From: Apostichopus japonicus
Taxonomy: Eukaryota; Echinodermata; Holothuroidea; Aspidochirotida; Stichopodidae
Assembly (NCBI RefSeq): GCF_037975245.1
Contig: NC_092569.1
Span: 27,657,668-27,721,667 of the forward strand
DNA length: 64,000 nt
Direction: 5' to 3'
The number at the start of each line of letters is the position of its first letter. Positions within the stretch are counted from its first letter, which is position 1. Below the pieces are notes generated by a model that saw only the letters and a program-made list of their open reading frames with translations, searched no databases and had not been told where the DNA came from. The position numbers and the translations under genes were made by a program. This document shows positions 34,143-46,487 of the stretch, piece by piece.

Positions 34143-35934
34143 ATGCCGTCACATGTTTTTATAACTTTAATACATCAACATATTACATTTAAAAAGCATG
34201 TGGTATCCCTCAAGCCATGGGCAGTGCCATTCAGTATCCCTACAGAGAGTACGCCATCGCAGCTTCTAAAGTATCTTGATGCCGCGGCCCTCTTTCCAAC
34301 CGAAAAGCAGAGAGAAAGGATGTCCAGTACCTTCTTGACAAAAAACCTCAGAATATGGAATGTTGACATGTCTTTCATTATGGTCATTTCTAGATATGGG
34401 TTATTGAACCATGTTTAAGATGTGTTTAACCATGTTGTTGGAGACATGGATAAATGCACAAGACAATTGGGTTATAAAACTTCAAATAGAATATTTTTTT
34501 TGGTCTTCAAACATATTTTCTGTCACATAAATTATTATTATTCACAGTTGTAGGTTATTAAAGCAATAGCTTAGCCAAACTGCTGATTATATCAAATGAC
34601 AACCTCTGTATGTGTGATTAATGAACTTAGCTAAATGATATTTTAAGTCAGCAACAATAGCAGAAGTCAAAGAACATCAAGGGATATCTTAAGGCAATTT
34701 CTTAAACAACACAAATACATACTATCATACAATAGTTGTCAAAGACTTACAAGTAAAAGGTGGTCATTTTGGATCATTCTAAGTTTGAAGAGTCAAAGTG
34801 CGTCTTATTTTGGAATGTTCAGTAACACTATATTGATTTGATATAGCATATCAGCTGATTACCACTCATCTAGTTCCCTTTGTACTGACTATATCTTGCA
34901 GACTAGATCATGGTGAATTGTGGGAAAAAATGTAAGTACAGGTAAATAACCCACTTCTTCAATTCAGTTCTTCAAGTATCCATCCAAAGCCCAGTATGAT
35001 GGGGTGGCAAGGACCCTTGTTCAACGCCTTCCTTGTCTCGGTTTCAGCGTCATCCCTGCTTTGAGACCACATGTAAGTTATTTATCTGGCCTGAATATCT
35101 AGCTCTGTTATGTATGATTGATAGTTTTTTTTTTCTGGTGTTTTTTATGGCAAAGGGATTCCTCTTTTGCTGAGTATCACCACCCTTGGTTGAAAAGCTT
35201 GCCGTAATGAATGATATAATCTGCTGATAAATTGGTTATTGGTTTTACATTATTTAATTGCCATTGCTTAAGATATTGTTTTCTTGCTTGCGGTATTAAA
35301 ATTTAGGATTTTTATGAAACTTATCAAGGTCTTTGAGGACTGGGCTTGAAGGCTCCGTGTTTTCACTTGAGAGGGGCTTACTCTGTTTGGTTTAATAAAT
35401 ACATAGAATAGTTTAATATTTTAAGAAATGTATTATATTCATAAACATATCTTCTGCCGCTGCAAAACCTATTGGTCTGCCTAGTTTCCAGTTTATGTAT
35501 TTAATAAACAGTCAATATTTTGTAGTAAATTTTCAACAGTTGTGGGCCTAAAATACTGTTTTGAGTTCAAAACACTGGAAAAGGTATTTCACAGTTGGCT
35601 GTTTTTTTCTCCTTAAGAATTATAGGCAAGGCAGATACTGTTTATTGTACATAAAACTGGTATATAATAAACACTATTTAAGATTTAACCTCAGTGCCAA
35701 ACCTGTCATGCTTGAATTGTTGCCAAAAGGTGGGATGGTGATTCTTTCATGGATATCAGTTTAAAGCCACACTGTTCTAATTGCCATGGAATCATACAGG
35801 GTGCTAGTTTGCATAAAAGTATTTTTCTCTCATTTTAGGAATGTTGGAAAAGAAGGCTAACAGACAAGTTTCGAAATGGAAGAAAGCAGGCAGAGAGAAC
35901 CCCTCATCCTACAAAGAAAAATATCACACACTGA
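34143..35934 (+). CDS. Partial uncharacterised protein (SAMD3-like C-terminal pattern)
   Basis: Two exons are well supported: 34968-35072 (35 codons, after attcag and before gtaagt) and 35839-35934 (after attttag, ending TGA). Both are phase 0. They encode FFKYPSKAQYDGVARTLVQ, and then CWKRRLTDKFRNGRK near the C-terminus. An upstream frame at 34143-34418 contains LKPWAVPFSIP and FPTEKQRERM. This order, PW..PF, then YP...Y..VA..L, then W...L..KFRN.R, is typical of uncharacterised fish and invertebrate proteins often named SAMD3-like (knowledge from memory, not searched). The donor of the first segment is unclear, so this may be a gene remnant. Confidence 0.35.
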
Positions 35935-36701
35935 GGACCAAGATTAAAACCCACACCCTGCAGAAGATGACACTAGTATTGAAAGTATATACAAAATAAT
36001 TCAATTGTTCAAACGGTCGTAATGTAAGAAAAAATATATTGGCAACAAAAACACTACTTTAACGCAAGCAAGCAATTGATGATATGCATGTGTGATATAA
36101 AATCATGCGACTTAAGTCACATGAAACTTGGATGAACATCATGCTTGGTAAATTAACTTTTGGTTCCGATGTCGAACCTCTGCAGTCAATTCGGTGTGTA
36201 TGTATGTGAACCATGAGCTTGTAGACATGCTATCTCAAGAACTACATGATGAATTGATATCTTATGTGATATATGTTGGTCATTAGTAGCAGACGATCCC
36301 TGCTGTTTTTTAATGATTGCTGGGTTTCATGTAAAATTCTTAAAATCGCAATATCTTTCCAACTGTCAGCATGAGTTGCCTTGTATTTGGTGTAAATATA
36401 TGACAGAATGCAGTTTTTTATATATACATTAGGAACGGATACCATCACATTAATTATTCATGAGTGGTAGTATAAATATCTAATTACAATATTAATTATA
36501 AGTGGTGTTTTCAAATGGGGAGGTCAAAGGTCATATACAGGTGAGTTGAAGTTATTGTTTTTAAAATGGTAAAATGCTTCTCATACAATGTTCAATGAAT
36601 GAATCTTAGAGATGATGATCATTGGGTAGCGGATGATCAGTTGTGTGTTCACTAACTGGAGATGAAAGGTCACCCGAGGTGTAACACTAAATATTAATAA
36701 T

Positions 36702-36749
36702 AAGAAGAAGAAGAAAAAGAAGAAAAAGAAGAAGAAGAAGAAGAAGAGG
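36702..36749 (+). repeat. (GAA)n microsatellite
   Basis: 48 bases of AAGAAG with two AAAAAG interruptions. Confidence 0.9.
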
Positions 36750-37323
36750 TTGAAAATGTCTGTCGATTACAGCAGAGGCCAACATCATTTGAGTTCGGCA
36801 GAAGTCCAACACTGACATCCTTATCATAACTGGTATGAACATCATATTTGGCTCTGTTCTACATTGAGAAAAAACTCTTGGTTGGAGCAGAAATCAAAGG
36901 TCAGGTTAGGTAAAACGAATGAAATGTTGCATTGTATTTTGAGTCATACTAAGGACCACGCTATTGTAAGTACCTCTGGGACATTTGATAGTGTTCACAG
37001 GAATCCCAGAGCATTATGGATTTTCTGTTTAAAATGTGTCAAGCAGAAATATATGGTAATGAATATAGAAATGTATGACTCACTGCAACACTTGTGTAAG
37101 TTCTCAATCCTGAAACACCTTTTCGGTTCCTTGCTAGAAGCAAATGAATCTATGCAGTCAGGTTTGTGTGTGTGTGTATGCGTCTATGACACATGCTTGG
37201 GTCTGTGAGAACTCAACAATGGAGTGATGAATATTTGTCATACTTGCTGTGTAGGTGTATTCAATGAGAAGGTGTGCACTATTGTTTTTGGCAATGATGT
37301 AAATATCAATGAGGTATGGGGTC

Positions 37324-37800
37324 AAACATAAAATCTTTACATTGTAATAACTACGCGAACTCAAGTCGGATTGTAGCCAAACTTGGTATACAGTTGTTAG
37401 TAAATAGCTGTTGCATGTATGCATAAATATTTAAAAAATCCTGGCCCATTATTGGGCCGAGTGCTCCCAATTTTTATTTGCACCTCAAATGCATTTTTGG
37501 ACACATTATTGTACCCGAAAGTGTAGGGACCATATTTTTGGGACCATTTGGGCCCTCATCTTTTGGGTTTCAGTTTAGTGAGGGACCCAGTTTGTTTGGG
37601 CCACGTATTTTTGGGATCATTCAGACGCAAAATTGTATATGGACCAAATTTTAGTGAGGGGCTAAAATATTAAACTTGTAGTAACTCCACAACTTTAATT
37701 CGGATTGTATCTAAATTGGCAATACAATTGTTGGCTAATAGCTGGTACATGTGGGCACAATTATTTCAGGCCCATTCGAGCCCAACATTTTGTCAGACCT
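37324..37800 (+). repeat. Diverged tandem repeat, period about 336 bp
   Basis: The segment with TCGGATTGTAGCCAAACTTG and AAATAGCTGTTGCATGT near 37364-37420 reappears as TCGGATTGTATCTAAATTGG and TAATAGCTGGTACATGT near 37702-37756. Each is followed by a TGGGCCC-rich stretch. About 1.5 copies are present. Confidence 0.55.
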
Positions 37801-38022
37801 TTTTGGGATAAGTGGGCCCAAAGTTTATTTCCACCTAAAATGCAACACTTTAATATTCCACTTAGCAAGGAACCATAGTGCCCGTTGGGCTCTTGTTTGT
37901 TGATTGATTATTTTGTTTGTATGATTCTGTGTGTCAGTGCGCCACCTTGTTCAATTATGTTGCATATGTCAATTTCATTTATCCTATTAAATCTTATTTC
38001 CGTTAGAGAGAGAGTTTTAGAG

Positions 38023-38183
38023 AGTAAATGGAAATGACATTTCAACTCTTTATGACAACCTTTCTGCAGTGGCTAAAAGAGTCGATGAGTTTGCAGAGGG
38101 TAATCAGCGACTTTATGAGTCTTTAAAGACTTCAAACCTGGGCATATCCCAGGCATTAGCAGTTGATGATGAAACAAGTCAAG
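38023..38183 (+). CDS. Candidate internal exon with coiled-coil-like sequence
   Basis: A 53-codon frame lies between an AG at 38021-38022 and GTTTAC at 38184. It encodes a heptad-like helix (LYDNLSAVAKRVDEFAEGNQ) with no stop. No neighbour exon was found and the family is unknown. Confidence 0.25.
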
Positions 38184-39903
38184 GTTTACTGGTCATTTGC
38201 AATCGTTACATACCTATTACCTTTACAAGATTATAACTATTTGTAATTAATATTAGGCAAATTAGGTATCATTTATGGCAATATTCACTCAGTTCTTCAG
38301 CATGGCAGGTGAAAATTACAGTGTATGATATATTATATGTTGTTGCTTTAGATAAGGACTTGTTCTTCTGCAGTTAAATGTAAACAAAGGCACACAATAA
38401 AAGCTTGTACCTAAGCTCTCTCAATAATGCTACTGAAAATAGGGAATGTGAAAAGCCAACATTGTTCAAATATTGAAAACCTGTTATGTGGGGATATATA
38501 GAGACTATATGTTTGTTATGTTCCTTTGTCATAATGAAAAGATACACCACAGTGACTATGGTAGTGGCCAATGATTATGGTAGGTCAACAGAAATCCAAC
38601 ACTGAGTCCTTGTAAGTATGTGAGTGGCAAGTAGGATCAATACCATTATGTCAATTTGGAATGGATACAACTTCAGTCTGTCTCTCCAAGTAGAACTTGT
38701 TATTGATTTGAACCACAAATTATGAGTGGTTTATAACAGTAATTAAGTGGGTGATGCTCCAGAACGGACTGCTGTTTGTTGTAAGGTTATTTCGAATTTG
38801 AATTTCAAATGGAAAGGTGCATCTTGCTTTGTTATGCCAGTGGCTATACCGCTACGTTGAAGTTTCATAGCCTAGGTAATGCATATTAATACACAAAACT
38901 CTCTACACTTGAGCTGTGCACTGATGTGTTCCATCAAACTAGACACTAACAAAAGAAACAATAGCTATAGGAAATTCTCTGAAATTAGACTATTAACAAT
39001 GCAACTAACCTAGACATGTACTGTTTTATTTGTTCGACTAACGATACTCATTTTAGCAAAAGGTTCACGGCTATAGCCTGTGATTCATACGAATAAATTT
39101 TGCCTTAGATGTAGGCTACAGTAGTTTGTTCGTTGAGCTTGCTACACTCGTGTAAAGCTTACATATTGTGCGATATAGACCTATCGAGTTGTTAACATGC
39201 AAGTGATCTTCCCCACGTATTTAATTTGTGGGTATGATAAAAAAAAAATACTAACATTTTTATCCAGTCGTGCTAAAAATCTTTGAAGATAGAAAGTTGT
39301 CACTTGTTGCATTAAAATGAATTCAAAATTACAGCTTCACATGGAAAACTTTTTCTTACAATTCTGTTGAGTCATTTTTATTCTGCGATGTTGTAATAAC
39401 GTTTTTGGGGGCCAATTTTGTTTCTGTGACGTGTCACGATGTAAATTGGAGCTGTGGCAATGAGTTCCAAAGGGAATCTGCACGAATTGCCAAACAATGT
39501 TTGTCGGTATCAATTCTAAAACGTGAAGTGTGAAGGTTATCAGCTACCTACTGTTATAATTGTAGTTTTCGAAATTGTAGATTTTCATCCACGGAGACAC
39601 ACTGCAAATGACCTCGATGAGACAAATAGAGTCAATGGAACTCAAATACTAAACACAGGCTTATGGAACGGGTCACTGCTTTTAAGACGTGTTGTCAATA
39701 TACAACAGATATACAACTGAGCTCCTTCAAATAGAAAGCCGGACAGATTGTTGGATAGTAACGAGGATTTGTTGCATAGCAGGTCCGACAAGCTTATTCA
39801 GTATCTACTAGTTTTAATAGTAAATACAAATCCCGGCGAATTTATTCCGGCTCATAAACGCACGTCTCCTACACCCAATTCAGTGTATCTTTAAGTATAG
39901 ATC

Positions 39904-41412
39904 ATGGCACAACATCTTGCTTTTGGGATCAGCGTGCTCCTGCTTGCAATTGCAAGTAGTTATTTCATCCAGCAATTCTTCAAATGCCCCGTCGAACACA
40001 GAAGTAACTCTGAGAAAGTCGCAGAAAGAACAAGTTGGCTCTGTTCTGGAAACGTTTCAACGGACAGAGTATGTCGTTTCAAAAACCTGTGCTATTCTTC
40101 TCGACTTGATAAGTTTGTAGCCATTGGAGTTTCATCAACGGAAGAGAAAAGTCTCATGAAGTCGGAGTTAGGAGAAGCTCTTAGCCTAACATCTGTTGTA
40201 GACATGAAATACACATGTGATATTGTATCGTCATCCGCGAGCGCAATTCAAAATGGTAAGGTCAAAATTAAATTCATGGATGGCAAATACTTAATTTTTG
40301 CACGATTTGTGGAGGGAAATCTTGGACATTTCATTCATGATGAAATGATCCCAATTTATCAGACGTTGTTTTTGCATCATAAAGCATGGAATCCAGGCGC
40401 CATTACCCTAATGCTATTTGATAGAGGAGATGTTGGAACATTTCGTGACCTTTACAGCACATTTACTGATAATCCGATATTACAGAAGGTGGACCTGTCA
40501 TTTGAGGAAGACAACACTATCACATGCTTTGAAGATGCCATTGTTGGTCTCTCAAAGGAAACTGTGTGGTTCAAATACGACTTTGTATCTCCAGAAGGAC
40601 CGGTGATGAACACCACCGCAACATGGGAGCACATAAACAACTTCACGGAACATGTCAGAGCTAGATTAGCTATTTATCCCAATTGTAACGGAGACGACTT
40701 TGGTATCATATTCAGGAGAAAGACCAACAGGATCATTGTGAACGAGGATGAAATAATCAGCGCTATATCGGAAGGATTTGGTTTAACAATTATAGCAACT
40801 AGTTTAGAAGAGAATTCCCTCACTGATCTAATCGAAAAGGCCTCTTGTGCAAAGTTGATGATAGGTGTTCACGGCGCACTGCTTATGTTGATGATATTCC
40901 TACAGCCACAGTCTGTTGTCCTCGAACTATTCCCGTATGGAATTATTCCCGACTACAAGTCACAATATAAAACTTTAGCCTCCCTCCCAGGTTCAAACAT
41001 AGAGTACGTACGTTGGAGAAATATGGATGAAACAAACACGGTGACACATCCTGAAAATGAACGTTACTTTGGAGGAATCGCTCACTTGCAAAAGGAAACT
41101 CAAAATAAAATCATAGAAAGTTCCGAGGTGTCTCCAAAGAAACGATTATCTCATCCAGAATGGCGTTTCCGCCTATACCAGGACACGATTGTAGATATTC
41201 CAGCAATAACAAAACTACTTGGGGGAACATATTTGAGAAAAGGCATGCAAACAAGAAAAGACCAGAGTAGATTTTTCGACCTCATTGGTTCGGTGTACGT
41301 ATTTACTGTTAGAACAGTAAAGCAACTGATGAGTAAAACGAGCCTAAATTCACAATTGAATACGAACAGAAAACGAGCTCTCAAGACAACTGTAATTACT
41401 TATGGGAACTAA
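39904..41412 (+). CDS. POMGNT2: POMGNT2-like GT61 glycosyltransferase
   Basis: Intact single-exon ORF of 502 residues. In vertebrates POMGNT2 adds GlcNAc in beta-1,4 linkage to O-mannose on alpha-dystroglycan in the ER. Seen here: an N-terminal signal-anchor helix (about residues 5-24), then the GT61 domain with GNLGHFIHDEMIP (138-150), RKTNRIIVNEDEI (272-284), GVHGALLMLMIFLQP (321-335), VVLELFPYGIIPD (338-350), YKTLASLPG (355-363), NTVTHPENE (378-386) and HPEWRFRLYQDT (417-428). These match POMGNT2 block by block. Sequons occur at N50, N236 and N246. Vertebrate POMGNT2 is about 580 residues and ends in a fibronectin type III domain. This protein ends about 70 residues after the GT domain in a basic tail with no FN3 pattern, so the assignment to POMGNT2 rather than a sister paralogue is uncertain. 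The ORF is intronless, as is the coding region of the vertebrate gene. Confidence 0.85.
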   Translation: MAQHLAFGISVLLLAIASSYFIQQFFKCPVEHRSNSEKVAERTSWLCSGNVSTDRVCRFKNLCYSSRLDKFVAIGVSSTEEKSLMKSELGEALSLTSVVDMKYTCDIVSSSASAIQNGKVKIKFMDGKYLIFARFVEGNLGHFIHDEMIPIYQTLFLHHKAWNPGAITLMLFDRGDVGTFRDLYSTFTDNPILQKVDLSFEEDNTITCFEDAIVGLSKETVWFKYDFVSPEGPVMNTTATWEHINNFTEHVRARLAIYPNCNGDDFGIIFRRKTNRIIVNEDEIISAISEGFGLTIIATSLEENSLTDLIEKASCAKLMIGVHGALLMLMIFLQPQSVVLELFPYGIIPDYKSQYKTLASLPGSNIEYVRWRNMDETNTVTHPENERYFGGIAHLQKETQNKIIESSEVSPKKRLSHPEWRFRLYQDTIVDIPAITKLLGGTYLRKGMQTRKDQSRFFDLIGSVYVFTVRTVKQLMSKTSLNSQLNTNRKRALKTTVITYGN

Positions 41413-42008
41413 TGAAGTGTCATCTTCCCAGATAGCACAACAATGTTGGGCCTACATTGTCAAATTTCACTGCTGAAATGTTGGACGAAAGGTTGGTGTC
41501 GGCGGTTTCTTAGAGGCAAAAAAGGTTTGGACTACAATCAATTCTAATGCTGGGTCAACAGTTTGCCTTGTATATATTGCTAAAGTTGGGCCATGTTGCG
41601 AGTTGCTTGGGGAAAAGGTTGAGAAGTGTAGTCTTACATTCCATTTAATACTGTATATAGACCTTTAAGGTCCTAGCTCTATTATAATGTAGTAAGAAGG
41701 AATGCAGTTTGTGGATCAGTTAAGTGCCTTTTGCTACAGCTCTGCTTCGGACTATTGTTAGGTTAATCAGGTTGTATTTGTTATTGTGTTATCTTTAAGT
41801 AGCATGGTGACTTCGAAGTTCGGACACTTAAGACTTAAAACACCCCAAAACTAAATCTTCTGGTATAAATCACCTGAAAATATACTTGATATGGTGGGAG
41901 AATTGTGTTATAGTACGATACACGGCCAAACTTTCTTTCCTGCAAACTGTTTTCACGTTGTATTCCAAGAAGATTCTTCGTGATTGTGGAACTGGTATTT
42001 CTTTGCTA

Positions 42009-42290
42009 GAGTATTGCGAAGTTCGGACACGCAACCCACAGTGTGGCGCTGGTGATAAAATTGGTGGCGCAGTTGCTCTTTCAGTAATTATAACAGACTT
42101 CATAGATCTTCGTCATTTTATTTACAAATATGTAAGTAATTTCTTGCACACGGGTCATTTTGGAGAGAAAATAACTGTAGCTTCGTACTTTTTGGTGAAA
42201 TTTGGCTCTTCCTGTAGGTTTTCATGGTGAAATCGTGTATTTCTCAGGGGTGTCCGAACTTCGCAGTATGCTGAACTTCGCAATACTGAC
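42009..42290. mobile_element. Inverted-repeat element with AAGTTCGGACA ends
   Basis: AGTATTGCGAAGTTCGGACA on the left faces TGTCCGAACTTCGCAGTAT on the right. The right end has a second tandem copy (GAACTTCGCAATACT). A further CGAAGTTCGGACA lies at 41813. It looks like a small DNA transposon remnant; no target duplication is clear. Confidence 0.5.
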
Positions 42291-42463
42291 TATACTCTTG
42301 TTTTCTGTATATATGTACTGTACAGTATTTCCTCAGTTTCTGTTATACTCTTGTAGAGAGAACAAGTATAGTGCAGAAAAGGCTGTAAATTATTCAGTTG
42401 TCTCATGTGGATTCTCTAGCTAACTCTAACAGTGTTGGCCATAAATTGTATGCATTACTGCAC

Positions 42464-42545
42464 TCCATTGGACTCCAACTTCAATGGACTCCAACTCCAT
42501 CTGGACTCCAATTCCAACTCCAATGGACAGTGAACTCCAATTGAC
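42464..42545 (+). repeat. TGGACTCCAACT minisatellite
   Basis: Five to six imperfect copies of TGGACTCCAACTCCAA within about 80 bases. Confidence 0.75.
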
Positions 42546-42938
42546 TTGCGTGATCCCGCGAGGTCATAGATGATTGGTGAAAGGCTACATATAACGGTGT
42601 TTGCAAAAAAATTTACAATGCGTGGGGTAATTTTTTATCAGTGTTATGTGACATTTCTTGTAGAGGAATTGACCAATTTCACTCCGCTGTATTGCAATAC
42701 AGCAAATTAACTGTGTTATCGTTATAATCAAACACATAGTTGCTATAGCAAATACAGAGCTGAAGTTTAAAAATGAATTATAATAACGTATAGTCATCGT
42801 TGGTTCTGCATTCAAACAATTTCAATTCTTCCCATCTTTGTGATATCTCATTTGCTTAGTTTCCAACGTAAAGGTAACATGGTCGAATTCATCCACCAGT
42901 TCGATCAATAATGAATTCTGAGGCGTATTTAGAGCATA

Positions 42939-42940
<2 letters not shown>

Positions 42941-43000
<60 letters not shown>
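42941..43000. repeat. (AT)n microsatellite
   Basis: About 60 bases of alternating AT. Confidence 0.95.
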
Positions 43001-43003
<3 letters not shown>

Positions 43004-43322
43004 ACTATGATATATATCAAAATATATCCGTGTGGAGAATGGTACTTGTAGTTATTTTCTCTTTTCTTTGTTTATTTATTGTCTACGTGTGAGTGGATTT
43101 CTTTAAGAGGAAGAACTAACCCTGGTTATGTGACTTTGCAGGAATTTCGTAATATTTTGAGTGTTGCAAAAACATTTATTTGTTCCGCTATGATTCTCAA
43201 AGGTACGTTCCTATATGTATTTACTATATACTCTACAATGGCCTATAGTAGCATAATGAACGTTACTAGTAGTATAGAAAACATTACTACAAACCATAGA
43301 CTATACTTATAGCTCCCAGACA

Positions 43323-43778
43323 TTGCGTAATATTCGTACAGGAATGAAGGAGTTCACAATAGACTCACGGTTGATGAACAAGTTAAAAGAAGAGTCGATT
43401 ATACAACAATACAGAGGTACTAGAGCAGGAATACATACACGGATAAAGCATACACAACGATCTAATTTTAGCAAAATTCTTACATCTAGATCATACAATC
43501 TCGAACTTGAAAAAAAACTGTGTTTTATAACGCTACAAGAAGCGAAACTACAAAAATTGGACAAGGAATGGCACAATGAGAGACCACAACACAAACTACC
43601 GGATCAGGCATTACGAATCAAGGATTATGTTATCTCCCGTCATGATAGACAATTTTCTGCTAACGCGGAGGACGTATTACATATATCGCTAACGACTTGT
43701 CAGTCAGTTGCCCGATACATGTGTTACGGGTGGCACCAGTTACTTTTTAGCTATGAGTATCGGCTGAGATTTCATTAA
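43323..43778 (+). pseudogene. LINE-like ORF fragment
   Basis: A 151-codon frame. Its segment LMNKLKEESIIQQYRGTRAG resembles the RG-x-RAG lead-in found in front of the endonuclease of many deuterostome LINE ORFs. The C-terminal half is not recognised. A chance or chimeric ORF is possible. Confidence 0.3.
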
Positions 43779-44326
43779 TGAGGGTCCTTCTTTGGGTCAT
43801 TTAAGCCAGCTCTTACGAAGGGTGCCTGGGGTCCCTATCTCCCTTGGTGATATATAAGTTGCTAACGTGTAGGCAACATAGACGAATTCAATCTTAAAGT
43901 AGCGTTCATTGCATGGTCTTCATCTGACATAGCTTTGCATACAGCTGTTCTCCTTATATAGGGAGAACACTTTTAGGTAAGATGGTATGAAATGAACAGT
44001 GTTTCAGTTATGATTTCTATCTCCCAGTTATAATATGTATAGGGATATGTGTAAAATACACAAACAATGCCAAACGACCACCAGGGTCGCAATCACAAAT
44101 ACTTCTGTAGTGTGGTGGGTTAGAGGGACTCAACCTCTCCCCTTATGCAGGTAATGAGAATATCACAAAAAACGACTATATTGTACTCTACATAAGTATC
44201 GAACTTATGTTAAAAGTTGTGTGTTCACGTTCTGTTTACTTGATTATGTCTTTTCAACATCTTTTCCAACTGCTGGAGGTGTTATCGGCCATGAGATATA
44301 CATATACAGAAGGAAGCAGATCTGTA

Positions 44327-44446
44327 GAAGGCGGCTGATGGATATTTAAAAAAGACTTTCCTCATCCAAGAGTTGCATATCTCAAAAGAAGAGTCAATTG
44401 AGAAATATGTTAAAGCAACCTATGACAACAAGGTACAAATTCATGT
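44327..44446 (+). pseudogene. Relic coding fragment upstream of transporter 1
   Basis: In frame it reads KKTFLIQELHISKEESIEKY, then KATYDN, with stops just upstream. The fragment at 51701-51832 is its close relative and sits upstream of the second transporter. The source gene is not recognised. Confidence 0.4.
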
Positions 44447-46487
44447 AAGGTTTTGATATTTTTGTTCTTTTCCTTGATTGATATCCAAGTTCTGTCTTTG
44501 TCTAAATGACGATTACAATAAACACTGGTAAAAGTTTCGCTACGGATCTCAATGCTTATAAGATCGGTATAAAATCCATTAATTGAGAGAGACCGTTTGT
44601 TACAGTAGCTTACCGAACATATATAGTGAAAGTGTCCATGGGTGTAGGTGGGTGTGAAGAAAGGGGACGGGAACTGTCTTGATTTTTGTTGTTTTAAATT
44701 CACCTTGTTCCCATCAGTCAAGGCAAATGTTATTGTTCAGTACCCAAGTAGATTTAAATCTTCACAAAACAGGTTGCTTCAGGTTCACCCTTTGCATAAC
44801 ACATATTATGTTCAAAATTTGTTATCGATAAATTTCATGCATAAGTTAAAATGCAGCTTGAACAAGGGGTTAAAAATACATTTGTATCTGGACTTTGCTT
44901 TTAAGATTATCAAGGTATCAATTTATTGCTTCAACACAATTGAAACGTAGTTTACTTTGCCCCCATTTTGTTTTCTATTAAAAAAAACGGCAGGGTCTGT
45001 TTCAGCTTCCTCTCTTTTCTAATTAGAGCTACATGACATGTACTCCACGAATATTAATAGATCCATGTACTAGCAAGAACAGTAACACATAATAACATTT
45101 AAATTTGGAAATGAAGAATTGACAAACAAATGGCAATTCCAAAGAAGATGTCAGCTTTTGGAGATCAAATGTTTGAAGTGTAGAACTGCAGCAATCACAC
45201 TTTTAACCGGCCTGTCTTGGGTAAAGTTGTATTTACAAGAACAATCTTTTGTACAGAAATTTTTTAATTCCGGTCTGTTATATGTTCGTGCACGTTTTCG
45301 AGCTGCCCACGACGATGAACATATTACACCTTACCAACTGTATCCAACTTATTAATAAAATATGTAAAGTAGCGGTTGAGACTTGCAGGCTAAAATTATA
45401 TCAAACTGTTGTTTCAAGGGTGATATAGCCCAACATAACGATGTAACACTTTCATGAGAATTACAGAAGTAAAAAATTAACTTGAAACTACTATAATGTT
45501 ACAAAAAAAGTTAACAATCCTGTCAATGAGCATACCAGTGTAGGACTGCATAAGGGCACTTCTACTTACCGTAAATGTATGAAAGTGTGGAGAGAAATGG
45601 ATTTTGATGATTGGGATGCACGGGTATCAGAACCCGTTGTAAGCAATGTCATAGTGTGTTGGATACAAACTCATACAATGTTTCCCATAGTAAGTTAACC
45701 CTCAAGCTGATACTCTGCTGTAGGGGGTTTAGTTTAGTTCCCTCACCCAACCCCCTCCCCACCCTTACTTTCAACCTCACACAGATATCAAATATGATAA
45801 GATGATTATGACGACGACGACGACGACAATGACGACGACGACGGCGATGACGGCGATGACGACGACGACGACGACGACGTTGACGACGACGACGACGACG
45901 ACGACGATGATGACGACGATGACGATGACGACGACGACGACGACGGCGATGACGACGACGATGACGACGACGACGATGACGACGACGACGATGACGACGA
46001 CGACGACGATGACGACGATGACGATGACGACGACGACGATGATGATGATGACGATGACGATTTTAATCATTATTATTATAGTAATTTTTAATATTATTAT
46101 TGGGGGCGGGTGGGGGGTTGGATTGCTACCGGATCATCGCCCTTGCCCTGGTGAGCTTCGTCATCTATTATAAGTTAACGTCGATATTTTAATAAAGGCA
46201 ATCGCCTAATCCACAAATACAACTGAAATATAATAACGTAATTATATAATTACTGTCAATATGCGCTCCTGTCATGGTTTGTAATATTGTCTGAATTTGG
46301 ATCGTCTGTTGCCTATGGACTTGTTGAAGTGATATAATACCAGCGTGCAGCATACCCACACCTTTTCGTGTCATTCATGCATATCCCAGAACTGAGATTA
46401 GTGTTTTGTTACGTTGTATGATTTGGATACCATCATTATTAAATAGTGTACTGTCAAACACACACTTACTTGATCAAATAGAATATC
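44447..46487. other. 5' flank of transporter 1
   Basis: No supported gene apart from the microsatellite at 45808-46061. Confidence 0.35.
45808..46061 (+). repeat. (GAC)n/(GACGAT)n microsatellite
   Basis: About 254 bases of GAC triplets with scattered GAT, GGC and TTG. It is CpG-rich, unlike the other trinucleotide arrays in the window. Confidence 0.95.

Larger units (their letters stand above)
35935..39903. other. Mostly gene-free spacer
   Basis: It contains a (GAA)n patch at 36702-36749, a diverged tandem repeat at 37324-37800 and one candidate exon at 38023-38183. Other ORFs here look random. Confidence 0.4.
41413..44326. other. Gene-free, repeat-rich spacer
   Basis: It contains TTGGGCC-type short inverted motifs (41430-41600), the AAGTTCGGACA inverted-repeat element, a TGGACTCCAA minisatellite, an (AT)n run and a LINE-like fragment, each listed separately. 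Nothing else is supported. Confidence 0.4.

Noticed and set aside
45777-46173. Thr-rich and Val-rich ORFs
   Set aside because: Artefact of the GAC microsatellite; no flanking coding sequence.
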